Assembly: GCA_903821875.1 (NCBI GenBank) | Contig: CAIJMU010000124.1 | Span: 1-64,000 of the forward strand | DNA: 64,000 nucleotides | DNA from: an uncultured Spirochaetota bacterium | GTDB taxonomy: Bacteria > Spirochaetota > Spirochaetia > Treponematales > Rectinemataceae | Direction of reading: 5' to 3' | Shown: piece by piece, positions 57,379-64,000 of the stretch | How positions within the stretch are numbered: the first letter of the stretch is position 1 | Layout: each line of letters opens with the position of its first letter | Program-made: the position numbers and the translations under genes | Notes under the pieces: model-generated | What the model saw: the letters and a program-made list of their open reading frames with translations, nothing else | Database searches by the model: none | What the model was told of the DNA's origin: nothing

Positions 57379-58764
57379 TCATTTCTGTAGCACCTTCACC
57401 ATGGCATCGAGGACCAGATCAATATCCTCGAGTCTGGTGAAAAAGTGCGGCGCAATCCTGACGACATCCCCGCGCGCGGAGGCAATGATTCCCCGCTTGA
57501 GGAGGGCAACTTCGACCGCGTGCGAGTCCTTGCCGACCCTGATGGCCGTTGTCGGCGCTTTCCGGGCTATGTCGAGGGGACTTGCGACCTCGAGGCCACG
57601 GGCGAGTGCGCCATCGATGCAGCGCCGCGAAAGGATATCGGTCCACGCCTGTATCGCCGCAGGGCCGACCTCGTTGATGACAGCCATGCCCGCTCGGGCT
57701 ATGTAAGCCGTCATCACAGGTGGTGTTCCGTTGTCGAAGCGGCGCGCATCTTTGGCGTAATCGAGTTCGAGCTTGAAGGCGAAGGGGTTGGACTGGCCGA
57801 ACCAGCCGGTGAAGGCGGGATTCAGGTAAGGGACCAGCTCTTTCTTGACGTAGAGAAATGCGACTCCGGGGATACCGCAGAGATACTTGAGATTCCCTGT
57901 CCCAAGCATATCGATGTCGAGGGCCTTGACGTCTATGGGATGGCTGCCGATGCCCTGATAGGCATCGACGTACGCGAGGGCCCCAGCTGCGTGGATCTTG
58001 GGGATAATCGCCTTGAGGTCCTGCTTGAAGCCATTGTAGTAGTAGACATCGAAGATGGAGGCGATGAGGGTACGCTCATCGAGGACGCGATCGTACTCCG
58101 AAGGATCGATCCTGCCATCCCGAAGGGGTATGAACACGGGGTCGAATCCGTATTTCCTGAAAGCGTTCCAGACATTGCCAACGGTCGGGAATTCCGCGTC
58201 GGTCGTGACGACCCTCGTCCGACCAGTGTCGAGGGGAAGTGAGCTGGCTATCGTGCTCGTGAGTTCGGATATCGAAGTTCCGATGGCGATTTCAGAGGGA
58301 TCGGCGTTGATCAGCCGCGCGAATTCAGCCTTCGCCAGCGCAATTTCCTCCATCCAGCGGCCCCAATCCATGCCCATGCCGTTCCAGTTGTCGAGATAAG
58401 AAAGGGCAGCCTCGCGGGTAGCGTCGCATTGGGGCGATTGGGAGCAGTTCGCGACATGGATTGCGGTCTTCAAGATAGGGAATTTTTTCCGCCAGGCCTC
58501 CAGGTCGTACCCAGGTGTTCCTGGCGATGCCGCAACCTGTCCCCCGTGGGCGAAGCTGGGGATGAAGGCAGAATTCCCGCTTGATCGGGCGCCAGCGAGC
58601 AGTCCCGGAAGAGCGGCGGAGCTGCCGCTTACAAGGCGTATACCGAGTTTGTCCGCTTTTTCCCGGGCGATACCGGTGACGATGGCAGCTTCTGAAATGA
58701 TCATCTCGCCCTGGCCTGCCCTGTGAACCCGGTCGATATCCGACCCCGTGACGATCTCCCTCAT
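57379..58764 (-). CDS. Class V aminotransferase with a BMC-type N-terminal extension
   Basis: A 461-residue PLP enzyme of the class V group (SufS, kynureninase, serine/alanine-glyoxylate aminotransferase). The core from about residue 86 shows DAYQGIGSHPI and the PLP lysine in GTGNLKYLCGIPG. Ahead of it, MREIVTGSDIDRV with AIVTGIAREKADKLGI resembles short N-terminal modules of other microcompartment proteins, then a Gly/Ser linker containing AFIPSFAHGG (66-75). That motif matches two copies in the amidohydrolase. ATG follows AAGGGAG; first gene of the operon. It probably moves an amino group from the ring-opened product or to/from glyoxylate-like acceptors. Confidence 0.9.
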   Translation of the reverse strand: MREIVTGSDIDRVHRAGQGEMIISEAAIVTGIAREKADKLGIRLVSGSSAALPGLLAGARSSGNSAFIPSFAHGGQVAASPGTPGYDLEAWRKKFPILKTAIHVANCSQSPQCDATREAALSYLDNWNGMGMDWGRWMEEIALAKAEFARLINADPSEIAIGTSISELTSTIASSLPLDTGRTRVVTTDAEFPTVGNVWNAFRKYGFDPVFIPLRDGRIDPSEYDRVLDERTLIASIFDVYYYNGFKQDLKAIIPKIHAAGALAYVDAYQGIGSHPIDVKALDIDMLGTGNLKYLCGIPGVAFLYVKKELVPYLNPAFTGWFGQSNPFAFKLELDYAKDARRFDNGTPPVMTAYIARAGMAVINEVGPAAIQAWTDILSRRCIDGALARGLEVASPLDIARKAPTTAIRVGKDSHAVEVALLKRGIIASARGDVVRIAPHFFTRLEDIDLVLDAMVKVLQK

Positions 58765-58804
58765 CGAAGCTCCCTTGCTATCTGTTCTCGCGAGAGTATA
58801 TCCG

Positions 58805-59314
58805 CTAAACGAGAAGCATTCTATTTGATTTGTAGCGCTTGAAAAGGAACTCCGATGCTATGCCCTGCACGCCAGGTATAGTGGAGACGAAGGAATTGAC
58901 GAAGCAGGAAACCTCTTCGATATCCTTGAAAAAACCGTGGACGTGGAGGGCGTTGACGCCGCTCATCTGGTAGACGATGACGATGTCCGGGTGGGAGGAA
59001 ATTTTCAGCGCCGCGTCCTCGAGGAGGTCGGGGGTGAATTTCAGATCGAAAAATACGGGGAGTGGTTTGCCGATGTGCTTGGCGGGAATCTGAATGGTAA
59101 AACGTTCGATGACACCGAGGCGCTTGAGTTCGCTGACCCTTTCCTTGATGCTTACGCGTGACAGGCCCACCTTTTCGGAGAGGGTGGAATAGGAAATTCG
59201 CGCGTCCTCCTCAAGAAAGGCAAGTATTTTCATGTCGATATCGTCGAGCTTGATTTCATCGTGCTTGGCCCCGTGCTTCTCGGGAGCTTCCTTCTCGTCA
59301 TTGTCCGACATCAT
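58805..59314 (-). CDS. Lrp/AsnC-family transcriptional regulator
   Basis: A 169-residue regulator: an N-terminal charged tail, then HTH DIDMKILAFLEEDARISYSTLSEKVGLSRVSIKERV, and a RAM ligand domain (IVIVYQMSGVNALHVHGFFKD). It lies between the microcompartment operon (same strand) and the divergent por operon, so it may co-regulate both in response to an amino acid or 2-oxo acid. Confidence 0.92.
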   Translation of the reverse strand: MMSDNDEKEAPEKHGAKHDEIKLDDIDMKILAFLEEDARISYSTLSEKVGLSRVSIKERVSELKRLGVIERFTIQIPAKHIGKPLPVFFDLKFTPDLLEDAALKISSHPDIVIVYQMSGVNALHVHGFFKDIEEVSCFVNSFVSTIPGVQGIASEFLFKRYKSNRMLLV

Positions 59315-59485
59315 CCTGCCTCCACCTGCGTCCGAGCCGATCCGGCTGAGGATACCCTATTCGTTCGCGCGTATTGGATATGTACCCTGGAATTGGCGGG
59401 AGCGCGAAAGGTTTTCACCATTGGCCAAGACAAACATATGGTATAATTGCAGAAATAGCTATCTTTTTGGTAGTTAAAATTGCGA

Positions 59486-59514
59486 TTGACTTAGCAATTT
59501 GTAGGGTCTATAGT
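59486..59514 (+). promoter_or_regulatory. Sigma-70 promoter of the porCDAB-acd operon
   Basis: TTGACT (59486-59491), a 17-base spacer and TATAGT (59509-59514), about 40 bases before the first gene. It lies in the divergent region after the Lrp gene. A TATAAT at about 59441-59446 lacks a good -35. Confidence 0.75.
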
Positions 59515-59555
59515 AGGTGTTGCCTACAGACTTAGGCTTGCGGAGGATTGTGCCC

Positions 59556-60098
59556 ATGATTGAAATCCGGCTGCATGGACGAGGGGGGATGGGGACCGTC
59601 AAGGCTGCCGAGGTCATTGTCCATGCGAGGGTGGCAGAGGGCGGTTACGGCAATTCCATCCCTTTTTTTGGTTTCGAGCGCCAGGGTGCGCCCGTCACGT
59701 CCTTCGTTCGGCTCGACGACAAGCCCATACGGCCCAAAACCCAGGTCTATGAGCCAAATTGCGTCATAGTACTGGACAGTACTCTGCGTCAGGCTGTCGA
59801 CATATTCGAGGGAATTCGCAACGAGGGAATTCTGGTCATCAACACGCCGGAGGCTCCCGAAGCGATTGCTGCTCCCGATTGCATCCGGACGATCGCTACT
59901 GTCGATGCCTCTGAACTTTCCTTCAGGATGATCGGGAAAGCGATACCGAATACAGCCATGCTCGGTGCCTTCATAAAATGCACCGGATGGGTGTCGATCG
60001 ATGTTGTCGCCGATCGAGTCGCTGCGCTTTGGGGCGACATCAACGCGGCAATTGTGCGGGAAGCCTACAAGTCCACCCGCATATTCAGACGTCCATAA
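59556..60098 (+). CDS. porC: 2-oxoacid:ferredoxin oxidoreductase, gamma subunit
   Basis: A 180-residue gamma subunit: MIEIRLHGRGGMGTVKAAEV, FFGFERQGAPV, NTAMLGAFIK. It contributes to the CoA-binding part of pyruvate/2-oxoacid:ferredoxin oxidoreductase. ATG 59556 has CGGAGGA upstream. Confidence 0.94.
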   Translation: MIEIRLHGRGGMGTVKAAEVIVHARVAEGGYGNSIPFFGFERQGAPVTSFVRLDDKPIRPKTQVYEPNCVIVLDSTLRQAVDIFEGIRNEGILVINTPEAPEAIAAPDCIRTIATVDASELSFRMIGKAIPNTAMLGAFIKCTGWVSIDVVADRVAALWGDINAAIVREAYKSTRIFRRP

Positions 60099-60110
60099 GC
60101 TGGAGGAGCA

Positions 60111-60371
60111 ATGGAAAAGGATTATATCGCTCCAGTCGGCGAAGGCTTGTATATCGCGCGAACCGGGGATTGGCGGACCAGGCGCCCGCAGCTCGATCAA
60201 GCCAGCTGCAGACGCTGTGGCATCTGCCTCATGTACTGCCCGGTAAACTCCATCGTCCGCTCCGAGGCCGGCGAATATTCTATCGATTATGAATTTTGCA
60301 AGGGTTGCGGGATCTGCTCGGTTGAGTGCCCGGCGAAGTCGATCTCCATGCACGCGGCGGTCAGGGCATGA
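60111..60371 (+). CDS. porD: 2-oxoacid:ferredoxin oxidoreductase, delta (ferredoxin) subunit
   Basis: An 86-residue subunit with two [4Fe-4S] motifs, CRRCGICLMYCPVNSI and CKGCGICSVECPAKSI, carrying electrons from the TPP centre to ferredoxin. It overlaps porA by four bases. Confidence 0.95.
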   Translation: MEKDYIAPVGEGLYIARTGDWRTRRPQLDQASCRRCGICLMYCPVNSIVRSEAGEYSIDYEFCKGCGICSVECPAKSISMHAAVRA

Positions 60372-61567
60372 GCCAGGTCGAGGTTTTCAACGGCAATCTT
60401 GCAGCCGCCCACGCGGCGCGGCTTTCCCGACCCGAGGTCATTGCTGCCTACCCGATAACGCCGCAGACGCCGGTGGTCGAGTATCTCACGCAGTTTCATG
60501 CTGACGGCCTCCTCGACTGTCAGATGACTGAGGCCGAATCGGAACACGGCGCAATGTCGATACTGTCGGGGGCTTCGCTCACCGGCGTGCGATGCTACAC
60601 GGCCACCTCGTCCCAGGGTTTGGCCCTGATGTACGAACCCTACTTTCGCGCCTCCACGCTCCGTCTCCCCATAGTCATGAACATCGTCAATCGGGAGATG
60701 ATCAGTCCTCAGACGGTCTGGGGCGGTCCGCAGGATTCGCTCACCCTCCGGGATGCGGGCTGGATACAGCTCTACGTCGAGGACAATCAGGAAATACTCG
60801 ACACGACGATCCAGGCCTTCAAGATAGCCGAGCATCCGGAGGTTCTCCTCCCCGTGAACGTCTGCTACGACGGCTTCTACCTCTCTCACATGTCCGAACG
60901 AGTGGAGCTCCCCACGCTGGCTGAGGTGGATGGCTTTCTCCCGCCCTATAGTTCGCGCCACATCATCCTCGATCCTGATCATCCGATGGCCGTCGACCCC
61001 CTGACCAACGGCAGGCTCCTCATGGGATACCGGCGGAAACACATGGAAGCCCAGGCAGCTGCCCTCAGGGTAATCGAGCAGGTCGACTCGGAATACAGCG
61101 ACCGCTTCGGTCGATCCTGGGGAGGCCTTGTCGGCGAATATTGCGCCCAGGACGCTGACTACCTCATGATCAGCCTGGGTTCAGTTTGTGGAGCCCTCCG
61201 CGAATGCGTCGATGAGTTTCGCTCCCGAGGTCTGCGTGTTGGCCTCCTCAAGATCCGCAGCCTGCGTCCCTTCCCACGCGAGCGGGTGATCCGCGCCCTC
61301 GACGGCAAGAAGGGCTTTGGGGTCATCGACCGGAACGTCTCTTTCGGCACCAATACGGGCATTCTCTACCAGGAGATTCGCGCCGCACTCTATTCCGCAT
61401 CGAAGCGTTATCCTGCGGCCGCCTTTATCGGCGGGCTCGGTGGCGAGGATCTCACCCTTGAGATTGTCGAGAGGGCGATTGATGCGACCATGGCGAGTGT
61501 CGATGCAGGCGAGGTCGCCGAGGCGGCGACCTGGCTGATCAGGCCCGAAAAACGAGGAAACTCATGA
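60368..61567 (+). CDS. porA: 2-oxoacid:ferredoxin oxidoreductase, alpha subunit
   Basis: A 399-residue alpha subunit: VIAAYPITPQTPVVEYL, AESEHGAMSILSGASLTGVRCYTATSSQG, and a C-terminal transketolase-like domain (GLLKIRSLRPFPRERVIRAL). ATG 60368 overlaps porD; the frame extends upstream, but this start fits the family. Confidence 0.95.
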   Translation: MSQVEVFNGNLAAAHAARLSRPEVIAAYPITPQTPVVEYLTQFHADGLLDCQMTEAESEHGAMSILSGASLTGVRCYTATSSQGLALMYEPYFRASTLRLPIVMNIVNREMISPQTVWGGPQDSLTLRDAGWIQLYVEDNQEILDTTIQAFKIAEHPEVLLPVNVCYDGFYLSHMSERVELPTLAEVDGFLPPYSSRHIILDPDHPMAVDPLTNGRLLMGYRRKHMEAQAAALRVIEQVDSEYSDRFGRSWGGLVGEYCAQDADYLMISLGSVCGALRECVDEFRSRGLRVGLLKIRSLRPFPRERVIRALDGKKGFGVIDRNVSFGTNTGILYQEIRAALYSASKRYPAAAFIGGLGGEDLTLEIVERAIDATMASVDAGEVAEAATWLIRPEKRGNS

Positions 61568-62493
61568 CCCTCATCGACAAGCTTGCGAATAGGGAAGACC
61601 TCATATCCCCCGGCATCTCAGCCTGTGTCGGCTGCAACGTCGAACTGACCCTTCGCACAGTTCTCAAGATTCTGGGACCGAACACTGTTCTCGCCGTACC
61701 GCCAGGCTGCATGGGTGGTGTCGGCGTCGTCGGCTGGGACAAGAAAGCTGGTGCCAAGATACCCGTGTTCTTCCCTCTCCTGGACAATGTGGCGAGCATG
61801 CTCGCCGGCATCAGGCTCGGCTTCAACGCCCGCGGCCGCGATGCCCATGTTGTCGCCTTTGCGGGGGACGGCGCGACGGTGGATGCCGGCTTCCAGGCCC
61901 TCTCCGGGGCGGCGGAGCGCGGAGATCGCATCCTCTACATCTGCTATGACAACGAAGGCTATATGAACACGGGCTACCAGCGAAGTTCCTCCACGTCGAA
62001 GGGCTCCTGGACGAGCACAACCCCTGTTTCCCGCGAGGGGAAGGGGGGGAAGGCGCAGCACCGCAAGGACTTTCCACTCATCATGGCCCTCCACGATCTT
62101 CCCTATGTGGCTACCGCCTCGCCGGCCTTCATTCCCGACCTGGTTCGAAAAGTCGAGCGCGCGATGGAAGTCCGCGACGGCCTTGCCTATATCCATATCT
62201 ACAACCCCTGCCCGACGGGCTGGTCCTTCAAGGCCGAGGATTCCATCGCGATTTCCCGCCTTTCGGTAAAGAGCCGCTTCTTCCCCCTCTGGGAGTCACG
62301 GGGCAGGAAGCTCACCATCACCGTACGCGAACAACGACCAGTGCCCGTAGCCGACTATGTTGCGAAGATAGGCAAGTTTCGCCACCTCGGACCTGAGGGT
62401 ATTGCAGAACTCCAGGCCCTGACGGACGAGCGATATCGCTATCTTGAAGCGATGGAGAAGAGTGGGGCGGGTGGCGATGGCACGGGCGCTTGA
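61564..62493 (+). CDS. porB: 2-oxoacid:ferredoxin oxidoreductase, beta (TPP) subunit
   Basis: A 309-residue TPP-binding subunit: ACVGCNVELTLRTVL, PPGCMGGVGVVGW, the TPP motif GDGATVDAGFQALSGAAERGD and YICYDNEGYMNTGYQRS. With C, D and A it completes a four-subunit archaeal-type POR. Which 2-oxo acid it uses is not decidable by eye; the neighbouring aminotransferase suggests an amino-acid-derived one. Confidence 0.95.
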   Translation: MTLIDKLANREDLISPGISACVGCNVELTLRTVLKILGPNTVLAVPPGCMGGVGVVGWDKKAGAKIPVFFPLLDNVASMLAGIRLGFNARGRDAHVVAFAGDGATVDAGFQALSGAAERGDRILYICYDNEGYMNTGYQRSSSTSKGSWTSTTPVSREGKGGKAQHRKDFPLIMALHDLPYVATASPAFIPDLVRKVERAMEVRDGLAYIHIYNPCPTGWSFKAEDSIAISRLSVKSRFFPLWESRGRKLTITVREQRPVPVADYVAKIGKFRHLGPEGIAELQALTDERYRYLEAMEKSGAGGDGTGA

Positions 62494-63910
62494 GGAAATT
62501 TTCAGGCCTGCCGGCTGCGCCATCGTCGGCGCCTCCGCAAACCCCTCGAAGGCGGGCCACCAGATCGTTGCGAACATGCTGGCTGCCGGATATGAGGGCG
62601 GTCTGTATCCCGTCAATCCCGGAGGGGAGGCGGTCCTCGGACTGGCGGGTATCTCTTCGGTCTCGGCGATAGCGGGGCTGGTGGAACTCGTCGTCCTCGC
62701 CTCCCCCGCCGCGACCACAGCGGCTGTCGTCGAGGATCTTGGCCATCGCATGGACGCGAGGGCTGACATCAAGGGGATCATCTGTTCTGCTGCAGGCTAC
62801 GCGGAGCTGGGGACGCCCGAGGGCCGGGCATTCCAGGAGCAGCTCGCCGGTTTTTGCCGCCAACGCGGCATTCGGCTCATCGGACCTAATTGTGTCGGCA
62901 TCATCGATACGGAATCAAGGGTAGATACGACCTTCATTGCCGGCATCGTCCACGCCCGGGGAGGCATTTCCCTCGCATCCCAGAGCGGAGCCTTGGGCGC
63001 CTGGCTCCTCATGGACTGGAGCGCGACTCCCGCGGGTCGGGTGGGCTTTCACCGATTCATCACGGTCGGCAACATGGCCGATGTCGATATCATCGAAGGC
63101 ATCGCCACCCTTGGTGACGATTCGCGGACGAAGGTCCTCGGACTCTATGTCGAGGGATCTCCCGAGGCGAGACGCCTCGTGGAGGCTGTCGGCGCGGTGG
63201 CTCGCACGAAGCCCGTCCTGGTGCTCAAGGTTGGAAGAAGCGACGATGGCGCCCGGGCGGCCAAGTCGCACACGGGTTCTCTCGCGGGGACAGACGCCCT
63301 CTATGAAGGGGCTTTCCGTCAGTTCGGGGTCCTCCGCGTAGCCAGCCCCCGTGAACTTTCGGACGGCCTTCGCGCCTTTGACGCCCTGCCCCTTCCCCGC
63401 GGCGGGGCGACCTTCATTCTCACCCAGGCCGGCGGTCCCGGAATATTCTGCGTCGATGAGATGTCAGCCGCAGGCAACCTCGGTTTCCCGGTGGTCACCG
63501 AGGCTACCAAAGAGGCGATCCGTCGCTCTGCCCCTGCCATCGCCTCGGTCTGCGAACCTGAGGGGCATGCCGACATAACGGCTGCAGCTGGAGCCGATCA
63601 TCACGTCGACTCGCTCGAGGCCATACTCCGGGACGATGCGGTCGATGCGGTAATCTTCATCACCGTGGCTACCTTGTTTCTCGATCTTAGCGGCATGGCG
63701 AAAAAGCTACTCGACATGCTCGCGGCCCTTCGCGTCGAGGGGATCGATAAGCCCGTCTTCCCGGTGATCCTCTCCGGCGCATGGGTACTGCCCTGCAGGC
63801 GGATACTCGAGGAAGGGGGGCTGCCGACCTGGGACTCCCCCGAGCGGGCGGTCCGCGCGCTTTCCCTCATGGTGGAACGTACTCACTCTACCGAGCGGGT
63901 GAGAACATGA
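62477..63910 (+). CDS. acdA: ADP-forming acyl-CoA synthetase, alpha subunit
   Basis: A 477-residue NDP-forming acetyl-CoA synthetase alpha subunit: CoA-binding Rossmann part (AIVGASANPSKAGHQIVANML, GPNCVGIIDT) and a ligase domain with the phospho-His in KSHTGSLAGTDALYEG. It makes ATP from acyl-CoA, ADP and phosphate, the energy step after POR. It overlaps porB by 17 bases. Confidence 0.94.
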   Translation: MARALEEIFRPAGCAIVGASANPSKAGHQIVANMLAAGYEGGLYPVNPGGEAVLGLAGISSVSAIAGLVELVVLASPAATTAAVVEDLGHRMDARADIKGIICSAAGYAELGTPEGRAFQEQLAGFCRQRGIRLIGPNCVGIIDTESRVDTTFIAGIVHARGGISLASQSGALGAWLLMDWSATPAGRVGFHRFITVGNMADVDIIEGIATLGDDSRTKVLGLYVEGSPEARRLVEAVGAVARTKPVLVLKVGRSDDGARAAKSHTGSLAGTDALYEGAFRQFGVLRVASPRELSDGLRAFDALPLPRGGATFILTQAGGPGIFCVDEMSAAGNLGFPVVTEATKEAIRRSAPAIASVCEPEGHADITAAAGADHHVDSLEAILRDDAVDAVIFITVATLFLDLSGMAKKLLDMLAALRVEGIDKPVFPVILSGAWVLPCRRILEEGGLPTWDSPERAVRALSLMVERTHSTERVRT

Positions 63911-64000
63911 GAGTCCTCGACGAATACGCTGCCCGCGAGTATCTCTCTGGCCGTGGCCCCCGGGTGGCCCGCGCCATCCTGGCCGTGTCGGCCGAGGAGG
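63907..64000 (+). CDS. acdB: ADP-forming acyl-CoA synthetase, beta subunit (partial, runs off the window)
   Basis: ATG 63907 overlaps the acdA stop (ATGA). The 31 visible residues, MRVLDEYAAREYLSGRGPRV, then ARAILAVSAEE, fit the ATP-grasp beta subunit start, where an AREYL-type helix is typical. Context makes the call likely. Confidence 0.7.
   Translation, partial: MRVLDEYAAREYLSGRGPRVARAILAVSAEE

Noticed and set aside
1-64000. CRISPR arrays and insertion sequences
   Set aside because: No regularly spaced repeat array and no transposase-like protein was seen; the mobile signs are limited to ATPase cassettes and remnants.

Overview
The window (about 60% GC by eye) reads as a chromosomal segment of a strictly anaerobic, diderm, amino-acid- and sugar-fermenting bacterium. 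The anaerobic signs are glycine-reductase-type selenoproteins, an aldehyde:ferredoxin oxidoreductase, a 2-oxoacid:ferredoxin oxidoreductase, an ADP-forming acyl-CoA synthetase and a 2-hydroxyacyl-CoA dehydratase activase relative. The diderm signs are predicted outer-membrane barrels, an NtrYX-like pair and periplasmic multihaem cytochrome c. A spirochaete-like host (Treponema/Spirochaeta relatives) is my best guess, but no marker here proves it.

1-3.6 kb: a CAU tRNA, then tRNA-Sec, selA and selB, a compact selenocysteine-decoding unit. 3.7-13 kb: an SDR, a GntR/FCD repressor with clear palindromic operators, and a Grd-type reductase operon (grdB with in-frame UGA, grdE-like, thioredoxin reductase, grdA with in-frame UGA, thioredoxin, and a fused grdC-grdD). 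13-24.5 kb: in the same direction, a BMP-type ABC importer, zinc alcohol dehydrogenase, FGGY kinase, DhnA-type aldolase, MFS carrier, ferredoxin and AOR. The GrdE-like protein has Tyr where the family has the Cys that becomes the pyruvoyl group. With the sugar-type neighbours, this suggests a Grd-like pathway for a substrate other than glycine, sarcosine or betaine. This is the best candidate here for an undescribed system.

24.5-33 kb: three small genes, then a complete type I Wadjet (JetABCD) anti-plasmid locus on the minus strand with its own consensus promoter. 33-38 kb: two paralogous small outer-membrane proteins and a DUF4390/NtrY/NtrX-like signalling set. 37.8-51.6 kb is accessory: two DUF4143 ATPases (one apparently inserted into a J-domain gene), an AAA/PD-(D/E)XK ATPase, an XRE regulator fused to a CarH-like B12 sensor next to an unknown gene, a ribbon-helix-helix regulator with repeated CACGT boxes before a 1452-residue activase fusion, HicBA, and remnants. 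51.6-54.3 kb: an octahaem cytochrome c with a cytochrome b, a dihaem lipoprotein and a LysR regulator.

54.6-64 kb: a minimal bacterial microcompartment operon (class V aminotransferase, BMC-P, BMC-H, BMC-T, hydantoinase-like amidohydrolase), an Lrp/AsnC regulator, and a divergent porCDAB-acdA(B) operon. A logical route is ring opening, transamination to a 2-oxo acid, oxidative decarboxylation to acyl-CoA, then ATP formation. The two enzymes of the microcompartment operon share a short N-terminal motif, F-x-P-x-(W/F)-(A/V)-x-G-G, a candidate cargo signal. All functional calls come from reading sequence and recalled family features; no database search was possible.
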